Shown here in pieces: positions 32,080-40,143 of a DNA stretch of 64,000 nucleotides. Below the pieces are notes generated by a model. That model ran no database searches. It was not told the origin of the DNA and saw only the letters and a program-made list of their open reading frames with translations. The stretch is taken from NCBI GenBank assembly GCA_035574315.1, contig DATLYW010000007.1:62001-126000 (forward strand). The letters run 5' to 3'. Each line of letters opens with the position of its first letter. Positions within the stretch are counted from its first letter, which is position 1. The position numbers and the translations under genes are program-made. Origin of the DNA: Candidatus Zixiibacteriota bacterium. Its GTDB lineage: Bacteria > Desulfobacterota > Binatia > UBA9968.

Positions 32080-33263
32080 GGCAGCGTCTGGACTTCCACG
32101 GACAGCACCGCCGGCAAGTCCCGGACGATGGGCGCCCAGCCGTCGCCGCCGTTCGCCGAGGCGTAAACCTGTCCGCCGGTGGTGCCGAAATAGACGCCGC
32201 AGGGATCGAGCGAGTCGACCGCCATGGCGTCGCGCAGCACGTTGACGTAGCAGTCGCTCTGCGGCAGCCCCTTCGTAAGCGGCTCCCATTCGTTTCCACC
32301 CGTGCGGCTGCGGTAGACGCGGAGCTTGCCGTCGGGCGGAAAATGTTCCGAGTCGCTCTTGATCGGCACGACGTAAATCGTCTCGGGCTCGTGCGCGTGC
32401 ACGTCGATGACAAAGCCGAAGTCGGTGGGCAGATTGCCGCTGACCTCATGCCAGTTGCCGCCGGCGTCATCGCTGCGCATGACGTCCCAGTGCTTTTGCA
32501 TAAACAGGACGTTCGGGCGAGAAGGATGCATCGCGATCCGGTGTACGCAGTGGCCGATCTCCGCTGTGGGGTCGGGGATGTACAGCGAGTGAAGCCCCTT
32601 GGTGATCGGCTTCCAGCTCTTGCCGCCGTCATCGGTGCGAAAAGCGCCGGCCGAAGAGATCGCAGTGTACATTCGACCGCTATTGCTCGGATCGAGCAGG
32701 ATCGTATGGAGACACAGCCCACCGGCGCCCGGCGCCCATTTCTCGCCGGTGCCGTGTCCGCGCAGGCCGGCCAGCTCATGCCAGGTGCGTCCCCCGTCGG
32801 TGGTGCGAAACAGGGCCGCGTCCTCGACCCCGGCGTAGACGGTGTCGGGATCGTTCAGCGACGGCTCGAGGTGCCAGACGCGCTTGAATTCCCAGGGATG
32901 GGGCGTCCCGTCGTACCATTGGTGCGTCGTCAGCGGCTTGCCGGTCTCGGGGGAGGTGTCGTAGACGAACTTGTTGCTCTCGCCCTTGGGGAAACCTTCG
33001 GGCGTGGTCATCGGCTGGCCGGGCGGCGTGCCCGGCTGGTGCCACGTCATGCCGCCGTCGTCGGACCGCTGGATGATCTGCCCGAACCAGCTGCTCGACT
33101 GCGAGGCGTACAGCCGATCGGGATCCGCAGGCGACCCTTTCATATGGTAGATCTCCCAGCCTGCAAAAAAAGGCCCCTTGACGTCCCAGCGCCCCCGCTT
33201 CCCGTCCGAGCTCAAGACAAAACCGCCTTTCCGTGTCCCTACAAGAACCCGCACTCCGCTCAT
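32076..33263 (-). CDS. BNR/sialidase-like beta-propeller protein
   Basis: The 395-residue protein contains repeated Asp-box-type motifs ([50 protein letters not shown]), which place it in the exo-sialidase/VPS10-like propeller superfamily. It starts with [15 protein letters not shown] and has no signal peptide, so it is probably cytoplasmic. True sialidase activity is doubtful. It overlaps a MoaD/ThiS-like gene, a pairing that recurs in bacteria as I recall, though its biochemistry is not known to me. Confidence 0.82.
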   Translation of the reverse strand: MSGVRVLVGTRKGGFVLSSDGKRGRWDVKGPFFAGWEIYHMKGSPADPDRLYASQSSSWFGQIIQRSDDGGMTWHQPGTPPGQPMTTPEGFPKGESNKFVYDTSPETGKPLTTHQWYDGTPHPWEFKRVWHLEPSLNDPDTVYAGVEDAALFRTTDGGRTWHELAGLRGHGTGEKWAPGAGGLCLHTILLDPSNSGRMYTAISSAGAFRTDDGGKSWKPITKGLHSLYIPDPTAEIGHCVHRIAMHPSRPNVLFMQKHWDVMRSDDAGGNWHEVSGNLPTDFGFVIDVHAHEPETIYVVPIKSDSEHFPPDGKLRVYRSRTGGNEWEPLTKGLPQSDCYVNVLRDAMAVDSLDPCGVYFGTTGGQVYASANGGDGWAPIVRDLPAVLSVEVQTLP

Positions 33264-33281
33264 TCGAACTCCTTTCCGCAG

Positions 33282-33719
33282 TTACTTCCGCGCCGGCTCC
33301 GCCTGCTCAGGCGGCGTGACGTTGACCATCCATCCGATGCCGAAGCGGTCGGTGAGCATGCCGAAGCGCGGCGACCAGAAGGTCTTGCCGAGCGGCATCT
33401 GCACCTGGCCGCCTTCCGACAGCGCGACAAATACCCGCTCGGCGGCGCCGACGTCGGGCACCGACAGGGATAGCGAAAAACCCCGAAACGACGGCTTTCC
33501 CGAGCAATGGCCGTCGGAGGCCATCACGATCGTGTCGCCGATGCGCAGGGCTGCGTGCATGATTTTGTTTTCGCTGCCCGCGGGCAGTATGCCCGGCGGC
33601 GGCTCCGGACTGTCTTTGAAGCGCATGAGCATCAGCGTCTCGGCTCCCACGGCGCGCTGGTAGAACTCGATCGCCTCTTCGCAGCAACCGTCGAAAAACA
33701 GATACGGTTGGACTTCCAC
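33282..33719 (-). CDS. VOC family protein (PhnB-like)
   Basis: The 145-residue protein has the PhnB/3-demethylubiquinone-methyltransferase-like glyoxalase fold. It starts with VQPYLFFDGCCEEAIEFYQRAVGAE and later has SLSVPDVGAAERVFVALSEGGQVQMPLGKTFWSPRFGMLTDRFGIGWMVN. The final block is the family hallmark. VOC proteins of this branch often neighbour DGPF proteins and ECF sigma factors, as here. A catalytic role is uncertain. The gene lies 48 bases downstream of the DGPF gene on the same strand. Confidence 0.88.
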   Translation of the reverse strand: MEVQPYLFFDGCCEEAIEFYQRAVGAETLMLMRFKDSPEPPPGILPAGSENKIMHAALRIGDTIVMASDGHCSGKPSFRGFSLSLSVPDVGAAERVFVALSEGGQVQMPLGKTFWSPRFGMLTDRFGIGWMVNVTPPEQAEPARK

Positions 33720-33767
33720 GACTCCCTCCTTTTGCCTCCGGCAGGTTTTGGACCTGGTTCAGAACGG

Positions 33768-34124
33768 CTACCGGCCCGGCAGGCCGGGAAGCTCGACCAC
33801 CGGCCGGACCTCGACCGTACCTTTGCGCGCAACGGGAATGCGGGCGGCGACATCCAACGCCTCATCAAGGTCGCTGGCCTCGATGAGAAAATAGCCGCCG
33901 AGCTGCTCGCGCGTTTCGGCGAACGGTCCGTCGGTGACGAACCGCTTGCCGTCGCGGACACGCACACTCGTCGCGGACGCGGCGGGTTGCAGAGGATTGG
34001 CGGCCACGTAAACCCCCTTTTCGTAGAGCTCGTGCGCGAGCTGGGTCGATTCAGCATAACAGGCCTGTCGTTCCGCTTCGTTCAGCGCCCCCTCTTCGAG
34101 ATAAATCAACAACATGTATTTCAT
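33768..34124 (-). CDS. YCII-related (DGPF) protein
   Basis: The 118-residue protein starts at MKYMLLIYLEEGALNEAE, has the conserved KRFVTDGPFAETREQLGGYFLIEASDLDEALDVAARIP core with the DGPF motif, and ends VEVRPVVELPG. GGAGGG precedes the ATG at 34124. The longer open frame upstream is Pro/Arg-rich with no domain and was left out. DGPF proteins are the standard genomic partners of ECF42 sigma factors; here the sigma gene lies just upstream on the same strand. Confidence 0.9.
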   Translation of the reverse strand: MKYMLLIYLEEGALNEAERQACYAESTQLAHELYEKGVYVAANPLQPAASATSVRVRDGKRFVTDGPFAETREQLGGYFLIEASDLDEALDVAARIPVARKGTVEVRPVVELPGLPGR

Positions 34125-34419
34125 TTCGATCCCTCCGCAGCCGGGGAACTCTCGGCTCCCCCCACCGCTTAGTCGAACGGCCGGCCGGAAAATCGACACG
34201 CTTCCGGCGGGGGGATTCCTGTCGGGCCTATTCGCCGTCCCGGGAGTGGGACGATAGTCTTTCGGCCGCAAGCACCGTGCCACGCACCCGGATGGCCCAA
34301 GATCGCGATTCCCCGAAAAGGCTCCCACCCGTTCGGCAACGCGACGATCCGGGATGTGCCGATGGACCGGCACGCGCCGAAATTGCGGCACTCTTGTGCA
34401 AGGCCGACAAGATCTCTTT

Positions 34420-35658
34420 TCAGCCCAGCTCGGCCAGTCGCCGGCCAAGAAACCGCCTTTCGGGCTCCTGCCGGGCGAGGCCGAGCGCCCGCTCGTAGGA
34501 GGCCCGGGCCTCCGCCGTGCGCCCCAGTCGGCGGCAGAGTTCCGCGCGCGCCGCATGCGCGAGATGGTAATTCACCAGCTCGCCCCGCCCGAGGATTTCT
34601 TCGATCAGCTCGAGCCCGGCCTGAGGGCCGTCCCGCATCGCCACGGCCACCGCGCGGTTGAGCGCGACCACGGACGACGGGTCGGCCGCGAGCAGCATGT
34701 CATAGAGACTCACGATCTGCACCCAGTCCGTGGCCGCGGAAGATCGAGCCCGGGCATGAGCAGCCGCAATCGCGGCTTGAATCGCGTAGGTACCGACCTG
34801 ACCTGAGGCGAACGCCCGCGCCACGAGCGCCGTGCCCTCGCGGATCTGCCCCCCGTCCCACAGCGAGCGGTCCTGATCCTCCAGCAGCACCAGCTCTCCC
34901 GCCGGACTGACGCGGGCCGCGCGGCGGGAGTCGTGCAGGACCATCAAGGCCAACAAGCCGAGCGCCTCGGGATCCGGAAGCAGCTCCGCCAGCAAACGCC
35001 CCAGCCGGATCGCTTCGGCGCAAAGATCATGCCGCGTGACCGATTCGCCGAACGAGGCCGAGTAGCCTTCGTTAAATACCAGATAGACGGTCCGCAGGAC
35101 CGCATCCAGCCGGTGGGGCAAATCTTCTTTAGATGGCACGACGTAGGGAATGCGCGCGTCGCGGATCTTTTTCTTGGCTCGTACGATGCGCTGCGCCACG
35201 GCCGGAGGGGTAGCGAGGAAAGCGCGCGCGATTTCCTCGGTCGTGAGCCCGCAGACCTCGCGCAGCGTCATCGCGACCTGCGCCTCCGGCGCGAGCGCGG
35301 GGTGGCAGCAGGTAAAGATCAACCGCAGCCGGTCGTCCTCCAGGCCTTCTTCGTCCCGGTCCGCTACGGCCGCCTGGAGGCGCTCGGCGATCTCCGCCGC
35401 GGAGCTGTCGAATCGAGCACGCCGGCGCAGCGCGTCGATGGCCTTGAAGCGTCCGGCCGAGATCAGCCAGGCGCGAGGGTTCCCGGGGACGCCGTCGCGA
35501 GGCCACTGCTCGAGCGCGGCCGTGAAGGCCTCCTGGAGCGCGTCCTCGGCGAGATCGAAATCGCCCAGCAGCCGGATCAGGGTGGCGAGAACCTGGCGGG
35601 ATTCGGAGCGATACAGCGACTCGAGGGTCGCGCGCACCCCTTCAACGACGTCGCTCAT
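34420..35658 (-). CDS. ECF42-type RNA polymerase sigma factor with C-terminal TPR-like extension
   Basis: The 412-residue protein starts with region 2 (ESRQVLATLIRLLGDFDLAEDALQEAFTAALEQWP, then NPRAWLISAGRFKAIDALRR) and region 4 (REVCGLTTEEIARAFLATPPAVAQRIVRAKKKIRDARIPY). About 200 further residues follow with helical repeats (HARARSS, LYDMLLAADPSSVVALNRAVAVAMRDGPQAGLELI). This architecture is that of ECF42, whose long C-terminal domain replaces an anti-sigma factor. The ATG at 35658 was chosen over an upstream TTG. Its neighbour DGPF gene is the likely target. Confidence 0.9.
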   Translation of the reverse strand: MSDVVEGVRATLESLYRSESRQVLATLIRLLGDFDLAEDALQEAFTAALEQWPRDGVPGNPRAWLISAGRFKAIDALRRRARFDSSAAEIAERLQAAVADRDEEGLEDDRLRLIFTCCHPALAPEAQVAMTLREVCGLTTEEIARAFLATPPAVAQRIVRAKKKIRDARIPYVVPSKEDLPHRLDAVLRTVYLVFNEGYSASFGESVTRHDLCAEAIRLGRLLAELLPDPEALGLLALMVLHDSRRAARVSPAGELVLLEDQDRSLWDGGQIREGTALVARAFASGQVGTYAIQAAIAAAHARARSSAATDWVQIVSLYDMLLAADPSSVVALNRAVAVAMRDGPQAGLELIEEILGRGELVNYHLAHAARAELCRRLGRTAEARASYERALGLARQEPERRFLGRRLAELG

Positions 35659-35736
35659 GACCGCCAAACCTCGGCTTGCTCGTCTCGAGGTCGTTCAATT
35701 GTGCTGCGCCTTCGATCGCTATTTTTTCGCTTCTTT

Positions 35737-36339
35737 TCACTTCGGAAAGGTATCGACCAGTTCCCGGAGCCGGTCCTTTGCGCGCTGTAGAATCGGCTCG
35801 CCGTCCCCCACCAGCAGAGTGTCGAAGTCCAGCGCGAGAAGAGCGGCGACGCTCCGGCGCAACCGCGGCGGATCGTCCACCACCCTGTCCGGAAGCAACT
35901 TGCAGCGCCCCGGCGGATCGCCGACGACCGCGTCTCCGACCAGCAGGATTTTTCGCTCCGGCCAGTAAAGAGCGATTTCCCCCGGCGACTTCCCCGGCAC
36001 GGCGACCGCCGTGAACGGACCGATTCGATCTCCGGGACGGAGATCGCCGTCCAGCTCCGCGCCTTCCTTGCGCGCGTGCAGCGCGTCCGCCGGATGGATT
36101 GCGGTGCGCGCGCCGGTGCGTGCCCTCACCTTGTTGGCGGCGCGGGAATGATTGCGATTGGTCAGCACGATGCGCGTCACGCCGTAACGCGCCATCTCTT
36201 CGAGGTCTTCCTCGGCGGGCTCCACGGGATCGACGCATACGTTCCCGTCAGCGTGCCGGATGAAATGGCCGTTGAAATTGTAGCCGTGGGGCTGCGAGTA
36301 CCACGGCCACGTGTAGACGTCGGGCAGAAGTTGCCGCAT
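35737..36339 (-). CDS. Metallo-beta-lactamase-fold protein with degenerate metal site
   Basis: The 200-residue protein has the fold's N-terminal pattern (LLPDVYTWPWYSQPHGYNFNGHFIRHADGNVCVDPVEP) and later PGKSPGEIALYW and LLVGDAVVGDPPG. Where active members have THxHxDH it reads T60-N-R-N-H-S-R, and the usual PGHTPG has Lys instead of His. Only the Asp of GDAVVG appears kept. It may be a non-metal or altered-function member. It lies 79 bases upstream of the ECF42 gene on the same strand. Confidence 0.82.
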   Translation of the reverse strand: MRQLLPDVYTWPWYSQPHGYNFNGHFIRHADGNVCVDPVEPAEEDLEEMARYGVTRIVLTNRNHSRAANKVRARTGARTAIHPADALHARKEGAELDGDLRPGDRIGPFTAVAVPGKSPGEIALYWPERKILLVGDAVVGDPPGRCKLLPDRVVDDPPRLRRSVAALLALDFDTLLVGDGEPILQRAKDRLRELVDTFPK

Positions 36340-36603
36340 GCCAACCTCCTTGCGCCACGATTGCGAACCGACTGTCCGGAGCCGCCTGCCAGAGTCTTCC
36401 TATAACCGAAACCGGCAAGGCATGCCACTTCGCTCTCGGGGCAAAGCGCGCTGTCGCTCGGCCGGCGGCGGGCGAAGGAAGGCCCCGAAGACGGTTTTCC
36501 GCCCCCATTCCCGTGCGCCGGCTTCCGCGCTACGCGCGCCTTTTCTTTGCTCGAAGGAACCATTAGTAAGGATAAGGGAGTCCTGCCTGCGGGGAGGGAG
36601 CTC

Positions 36604-37377
36604 ATGAACACGAAAATCCTTGGATGCGTGCTTTCGGCGCTTTTGACACTCCTGGGCGTCGCCTGCCAGACCGTCCAGCAAACGGGGCGTGCGCAGTTCA
36701 TCGTCGTTTCCGAGTCCCAGGAGCAGCAGCTCGGAGAGGACGCCTTTCAGGACGTGCTCAAGAAAAACCGACTTTCGACGCGCAGCGACTGGCAGGCCCA
36801 GCTGCGCCGCGTCGGCCAGCGCATCGCCGCCGCCGCCGACAAGCCCGACTACAAATGGGAGTTCCACGTGCTCCAGGGCAAGGAGATCAACGCCTTCGCG
36901 CTTCCCGGCGGCAAGGTCGCGTTCTGGGAGGGGATCATGCCGGTCGCCGGGGACGACGAGGGCGTCGCCGTCATCATGGGCCACGAGGTGGCGCACGCGC
37001 TCGCGCGCCACGGCGCCGAGCGCATGAGCCAGCAGCTCGGAGTTCAGGCCATCGGACAGATTCTTGCGCTCGGCGTCGGCAAGGTGAACCCGGGCCTGCA
37101 GCAGGACTTTCTCAAAATGTACGGCCTGGGCGCGACCGTCGGCGTGCTCCTCCCGTGGGGAAGAGCGCAGGAATCCGAAGCCGATCGGATCGGACTCAAC
37201 CTGATGGCCAGGGCGGGATACGATCCGGCGGCCGCCGTTGCTTTCTGGGAACGGATGGCCAGGGTAACGGGAGACAAGCCGCCGGAATTTCTTTCCACAC
37301 ACCCGAGCGACGAGACGCGCATCGCGCAGATCAAGGCCTGGCTGCCCGAAGCCCGCGCGCAGTACCGCCGCCGGTAG
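36604..37377 (+). CDS. M48 family metalloprotease lipoprotein (LoiP/YggG-like)
   Basis: The 257-residue protein begins with a lipoprotein signal whose lipobox LLGVAC places the lipidated Cys at 21. The zinc motif is H127-E128-V-A-H131, and the third ligand Glu lies in AQESEADRIG near 188. The C-terminal THPSDETRIAQI is typical of M48 peptidases that degrade misfolded envelope proteins. A GGGAGGG ribosome site supports the ATG at 36604. It is probably attached to an envelope membrane on the periplasmic side. Confidence 0.9.
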   Translation: MNTKILGCVLSALLTLLGVACQTVQQTGRAQFIVVSESQEQQLGEDAFQDVLKKNRLSTRSDWQAQLRRVGQRIAAAADKPDYKWEFHVLQGKEINAFALPGGKVAFWEGIMPVAGDDEGVAVIMGHEVAHALARHGAERMSQQLGVQAIGQILALGVGKVNPGLQQDFLKMYGLGATVGVLLPWGRAQESEADRIGLNLMARAGYDPAAAVAFWERMARVTGDKPPEFLSTHPSDETRIAQIKAWLPEARAQYRRR

Positions 37378-37638
37378 GCAGGCCGCTCAGGATCCGTAGC
37401 AACTCTTCACGGCCAGTTCCTGCCCGGAGCTCACGGCCTGGAATTTCTATCCCACCTCCGCCGTACAATGGATGCAACAGGTCCCTTGGCGGAAATGGCG
37501 GAAAAGCAATACGAACATTCCCTGCTCGCCGTGGTCGCGAGCGGTCCTCTCATCGCGAACTCCCTGAACTCCTTGAATGCGGCGTTTTCTCCTTTCCGCG
37601 CTCTCTCGAAGGACCCCTCAGCGCCGCCCGCTCGGCGG

Positions 37639-38499
37639 CTACGGTCGCCTTCCCGCTTGCATGCCACCCGCCCGCGCCATGAAATCGGCGAACAGCGCGG
37701 CGATCTCAGGATTTTTCTCGTCCCACTCCTCTCGCGGGCTGAGCGCCATGTCGTAGTGCTTCGGGAACAGCACATGGACCTCGGCCCGGGGCAGCAGACG
37801 CGCCAGGTTTTCGCCGGTCGCGCGCGAATGCGTGTTGTCGTTGCCGGGAATGATGCACGCCGGGGCGGCGATCGACCGCAGCTCCGCCTCGGTCGCGCCG
37901 ATGACGGGCAGGTCGGCGCTCCGCACGAAGTACTCGCGCCAGTGCGACATCACGGCGACGAAGCGCGCCGGATCCATGGCCATGAGCCGATCGCGGTTTT
38001 CCGGCCGCGCGCGAATCCGCTCCTGCCAGTGCTCCATCTCGCACACCGCCGCCATTCCGCCCCGCCTCGCGGCCTCGATGTACTGGCCGTAGTACTCCTG
38101 CGCCAGCCGCTCGCAGGCGAAGCGCCCGCCGGTCACGCGCCAAAGAAGCAGGCCCCGGACGGCTTCGGGATGGCGCAGCGCGAAAAGAAGCGCCGTGCGG
38201 CAGCCCGAAGAGCTGCCGCCGACGAACGCTGGCAGCGCGCCCAGTTGCAGAAGCAGTCCGTGGAGGTCGTCGGCCCAGATCTCGTACTCCGAATCCTCGC
38301 CCGCGATCGACACGTCCGAGGCGCCGCAGTTCCGACGGTCGAAGACCGCGACGCGATGGCCGGCGGCGGCGACGAGCGTCGCCAGCGGCTCGACGGCGCC
38401 GAGGTCGCGCCGCCCTCCCGGCGAAAGCGCCACCCAGGGACCGCGGTCACCGAGGACCTTATAATGGATCGTCACGCCGCGCACGCTGGCAAAAGGCAT
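37639..38499 (-). CDS. Alpha/beta hydrolase
   Basis: The 286-residue cytoplasmic hydrolase starts at MPFASVRGVTIHYKVLGDRGPWVALSPGGR. The ATG at 38499 is preceded by GGGAGGAG; the frame extends further but without homology-like sequence. The nucleophile elbow is GGSSSG, the acid is probably in IIPGNDNTHSRA, and the His is in FPKHYDMALSP. DRRNCGASD and the pattern of the lid are like those of C-C hydrolases and esterases. The substrate is unknown. Confidence 0.86.
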   Translation of the reverse strand: MPFASVRGVTIHYKVLGDRGPWVALSPGGRRDLGAVEPLATLVAAAGHRVAVFDRRNCGASDVSIAGEDSEYEIWADDLHGLLLQLGALPAFVGGSSSGCRTALLFALRHPEAVRGLLLWRVTGGRFACERLAQEYYGQYIEAARRGGMAAVCEMEHWQERIRARPENRDRLMAMDPARFVAVMSHWREYFVRSADLPVIGATEAELRSIAAPACIIPGNDNTHSRATGENLARLLPRAEVHVLFPKHYDMALSPREEWDEKNPEIAALFADFMARAGGMQAGRRP

Positions 38500-38925
38500 G
38501 GTCTCCTCCCGAACGCAAACGGCAGATCTGAAAAGCCTCTCTACTACACAAGGTCCGGCGACACAAACCCGGATCCGTGCCGCAGGCAATTCAGGGCGGA
38601 CCATCTCACTGGGAAAAGTGGCCCGGGCCCTGGAAAACAACACATTCCCGTTTCCTGTTTTCGGTGTCTGGTTTCTTTGAACGCTTGAACCGCCGCGAAG
38701 CGGAGCGGTCGGCCGGCCCCGGCCGTGCGCCACCATGCCGGCCCCGGAGTTGACCGATCGACCAGATGTGCTAAAGGGGGGCGTGGACTCCGGCCGGCAC
38801 CCGGGGAGGATCGGCCGGGGTCCAGGGCGGGAAATTCAGGGCGGCGAGACGTGCTACGCCGCCGAAACGGCGCTCACCTGGCATCGACCCGAGATGGCCT
38901 AATTCGACGAGAAGGAGGAATCCCC
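38500..38925. other. 426-base intergenic region between divergent genes, with composite repeat
   Basis: No gene is supported here. From 38648 a heptad-phased GTTTCCT/GTTTTCG/GTTTCTT tract passes into two nonamer units (TTGAACGC, TTGAACCGC) ending about 38714; the order is the same as at 18345-18440. The right half should hold the promoter of the binding-protein operon. TTGACC at 38752 with a poor -10 is the only candidate seen. Confidence 0.5.
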
Positions 38926-40065
38926 ATGTCGAGGTTACAGGTCAAGATCGTGATCGCTCTGCTCGCCGCCTTCGCTCTGAGCCTGGGCACGGCAGCCCGC
39001 GCGGCGGCGCAGGCCGTCCAGCTGCCCACCGGATGGAAAACCCCGAGCGAGCTTTACGCGATGCTCGCGAAGCTCCCCCGCGACCGGCTGGACCAGGTGC
39101 TCTACGAGGGGGCCAAGAAAGAAGGCGTCGTGGTTTACGCTTCGCCGGCCGAGGAGAACCAGGTCGGCAAGCTGCTGGAAGGCTTCATGGCCAGGTACCC
39201 CGGGATCAAGGGTCAGAGCCTCGGTGGCCAGCAGGAGGACATCAGCAACCGCATTCTCGCCGAGGCTCGCGCCGGGCGCAGCAGCTTCGATCTGATCAGC
39301 GTCGGCACGTTTCTCGGCCAGTATCGGGAAGCCAGGGCTCTGGCGGAGCTTCACGATCTCGTCGGCAACGACCGCTACCCGCCCCAGTTCCGCGGCAAGG
39401 ACTTCTACTCGTGGAACCTGCTGAGCATGGTGATCGCCTACAACACCAATCTGGTGAAGCCGGCCGAAGCTCCCAAAGGCTACATGGAAATCCTGGACCC
39501 CAAGTGGAGGGGCAAGGTCGCGGTCGACAATTCCCCGGATACCTGGATGTTCGGCATGCTCCACAAGTGGGGCTTCGACAAGACCTACGACTATCAGAAG
39601 CGGCTCATCCAGGAGCAAAAGGCGCTCATCCGCAAGGGCCACACCAATCAGACGAATCTGCTCGTGGCCGGTGCCTTTCCGCTGGCGATCGAGCTGTACT
39701 CGTACAAGATCGCCGACATGAAGCACAAGGGCGCGCCCGTCGACATGATCCTCCCCAGGGAGTTCGTCGCCGCGGAAGCGACGGGGGTCGGCGTCAGCAG
39801 CCGGGCCGCACACCCCTACGCGGCGCTGCTCCTCGCGCGGTTTCATGTCGATCCCGAGGGCGGGCAAAAGATCCTCGCGCAGTTCGGCCGGGTCATGGCC
39901 CACCCGGACACCAGGCTCAAGTACGAGGAGCTCCAGCAGGTCACGGCGAAGGACACCCTGGATCGGATGTCGCTCCTGACCGCAGAGGAGCTGGTGAAGT
40001 ACGCCAAGCCGTACGCGAAGATCATCAAGGAAATCTACAACCCCGCGTTTCGCGGCGGCAAGTAG
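38926..40065 (+). CDS. ABC-type extracellular solute-binding protein, Fe3+/polyamine class
   Basis: The 379-residue secreted receptor has a signal peptide (LLAAFALSLGTAARAAAQA). The mature part contains LYEGAKKEGVVVYASPAEENQVGKLLEGFMARYPGIKGQ and LLSMVIAYNTNLVKPAEAPKGYMEILDPKWRGKVAVDN, typical of family 1 (Fe3+-class, FbpA-like) binding proteins. AAGGAGG precedes the ATG at 38926. It is followed by its probable permease. In this family many members bind organic acids or phosphonates rather than iron, and the neighbouring catabolic operon favours an organic ligand. Confidence 0.9.
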   Translation: MSRLQVKIVIALLAAFALSLGTAARAAAQAVQLPTGWKTPSELYAMLAKLPRDRLDQVLYEGAKKEGVVVYASPAEENQVGKLLEGFMARYPGIKGQSLGGQQEDISNRILAEARAGRSSFDLISVGTFLGQYREARALAELHDLVGNDRYPPQFRGKDFYSWNLLSMVIAYNTNLVKPAEAPKGYMEILDPKWRGKVAVDNSPDTWMFGMLHKWGFDKTYDYQKRLIQEQKALIRKGHTNQTNLLVAGAFPLAIELYSYKIADMKHKGAPVDMILPREFVAAEATGVGVSSRAAHPYAALLLARFHVDPEGGQKILAQFGRVMAHPDTRLKYEELQQVTAKDTLDRMSLLTAEELVKYAKPYAKIIKEIYNPAFRGGK

Positions 40066-40143
40066 GCGCGCCGCGAGCCGAACGCGCTCCGGCTTTCACG
40101 GACCGCGGGGCCGGGCCGGCTCCGCAGCGAAAGAGCCGTTCTC

